Shown one piece after another: positions 6,166 to 6,690 of a stretch of 6,690 bases of DNA. The notes beneath the pieces were generated by a model that saw nothing but the letters and a program-made list of their open reading frames with translations, did not search any database and was not told the origin of the DNA. A program made the position numbers and the translations under genes. Source of the stretch: Chloroflexota bacterium. Lineage in GTDB: Bacteria > Chloroflexota > Anaerolineae > UBA1429. The DNA lies in NCBI GenBank assembly GCA_012513725.1, contig JAAZBQ010000773.1, positions 1-6,690 on the forward strand. Reading direction: 5' to 3'. Positions within the stretch are counted from its first letter, which is position 1; every line of letters starts with the position of its first letter.

Positions 6166-6185
6166 CGCCGGGCCAGTGCCCGGCG
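6166..6185 (+). other. Second GC hairpin in front of eno
   Basis: CGCCGGGC pairs fully with GCCCGGCG around the loop CAGT (eight base pairs). It ends about ten bases before the eno Shine-Dalgarno site and has no U-tract. It would form in the eno leader if the transcript begins upstream. It may affect ribosome access or RNA stability; a function is inferred only. Confidence 0.45.
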
Positions 6186-6210
6186 TGGTGAGCAAAAGGA
6201 GAACAGGCAC

Positions 6211-6690
6211 ATGACGATCATCTCGGACATTCGCGCGCGCGAGATCCTCGATTCCCGGGGCAACCCCACCGTCGAGGTGGACGTCTCCCTGATGTCCGGT
6301 GGCTTTGGCACGGCGGCGGTGCCCTCTGGCGCCTCGACGGGCGTCCACGAGGCCGTCGAACTGCGCGACGGCGATCCCGACCGCTACGGCGGCAAGGGTG
6401 TGCAAAAGGCCGTCGAGAACGTGAACGAGACCATCGCCGACCACATCGTGGGCATGGATGCCCTGAACCAGATCGCCATCGACAACCTGATGATCGAGCT
6501 GGACGGCACGGCGAACAAGGGCAACCTGGGCGCCAACGCCATCCTCGGCGTCTCGCTGGCCGTGGCGCGGGCCTCGGCGAGCGCGCTGGACATCCCCCTG
6601 TACCGCTACCTCGGCGGGGCGAACGCCCACGTGCTGCCGGTGCCGATGATGAACATCCTGAATGGCGGCAAGCACGCCACCAACTCCACC
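6211..6690 (+). CDS. eno: Enolase (2-phosphoglycerate dehydratase), N-terminal 160 residues
   Basis: Enolase interconverts 2-phosphoglycerate and phosphoenolpyruvate in glycolysis and gluconeogenesis; it is soluble and Mg-dependent. The fragment begins MTIISDIRAREILDSRGNPT, the family's N-terminal signature. It continues with the mobile catalytic loop PSGASTG (38-44, S42 being the expected Mg ligand), YGGKGV at 59-64, LGANAILGVSLAVARA (106-121) and PLYRYLGG. It then reaches the second loop MMNILNGGKHATNST with H155 at the usual active-site position. The metal-binding carboxylates of the barrel lie beyond the right edge. About 37% of a typical 430-residue enzyme is visible, with no frameshift. 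AAGGAG at 6196-6201 lies nine bases before the ATG. No clear promoter is seen in the 122-base gap after the acetate-CoA ligase gene, so read-through is possible. Confidence 0.97.
   Translation, partial: MTIISDIRAREILDSRGNPTVEVDVSLMSGGFGTAAVPSGASTGVHEAVELRDGDPDRYGGKGVQKAVENVNETIADHIVGMDALNQIAIDNLMIELDGTANKGNLGANAILGVSLAVARASASALDIPLYRYLGGANAHVLPVPMMNILNGGKHATNST

Noticed and set aside
1..6690. CRISPR array, tRNA or rRNA gene, insertion sequence, attachment site or defence system
   Set aside because: I looked for repeated spacers, cloverleaf-like segments, transposase or recombinase motifs and terminal repeats on both strands and found none. The window is almost filled by conserved housekeeping genes.

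Overview
The window is high-GC bacterial chromosomal DNA (roughly two thirds G+C by eye) with ordinary housekeeping content. A fused ADP-forming acetate-CoA ligase, a YIP1-family membrane protein and a membrane-anchored SH3 protein with a Thr/Pro-rich stalk together suggest Chloroflexota or a relative. That placement is inference from family distribution and was not tested with a tree.

Layout. Positions 1-3738 are read leftwards (minus strand). In transcription order they hold a five-helix membrane protein of the YIP1 type (3738-3241), a single-pass membrane protein with an outer SH3 domain (3109-2570), NAD-dependent DNA ligase LigA (2472-361), and, 10 bases after the LigA stop, the N-terminus of a DEAD/DEAH helicase of the Hrq1/MrfA (DUF1998) type that runs off the left edge. 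Positions 3998-6690 are read rightwards: a complete fused alpha-beta acetate-CoA ligase (ADP-forming), then the first 160 codons of enolase. The two blocks diverge from a 259-base intergenic region (3739-3997).

Control signals. The SH3 gene has a perfect consensus sigma-70-type promoter (TTGACA, 17 bases, TATAAT). The acetate-CoA ligase has a good one (TTGCCT, 17 bases, TATGAT), with a G-quadruplex-capable run about 35 bases upstream. A strong hairpin lies between the SH3 gene and ligA. Two hairpins without U-tracts lie between the ligase gene and eno. Shine-Dalgarno sequences decide the starts of ligA, the YIP1 gene and the acetate-CoA ligase.

How the genes fit together. LigA and the helicase form a tight DNA replication/repair pair. 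Acetate-CoA ligase and enolase both belong to central carbon and energy metabolism. The SH3 and YIP1 proteins are envelope proteins of unknown role. I see no mobile element, CRISPR array, RNA gene or defence system, and no clear new multi-gene system. The observation most worth following is the extreme C-terminus of LigA (QLDLGI), which looks like a beta sliding-clamp-binding peptide on a flexible tail.
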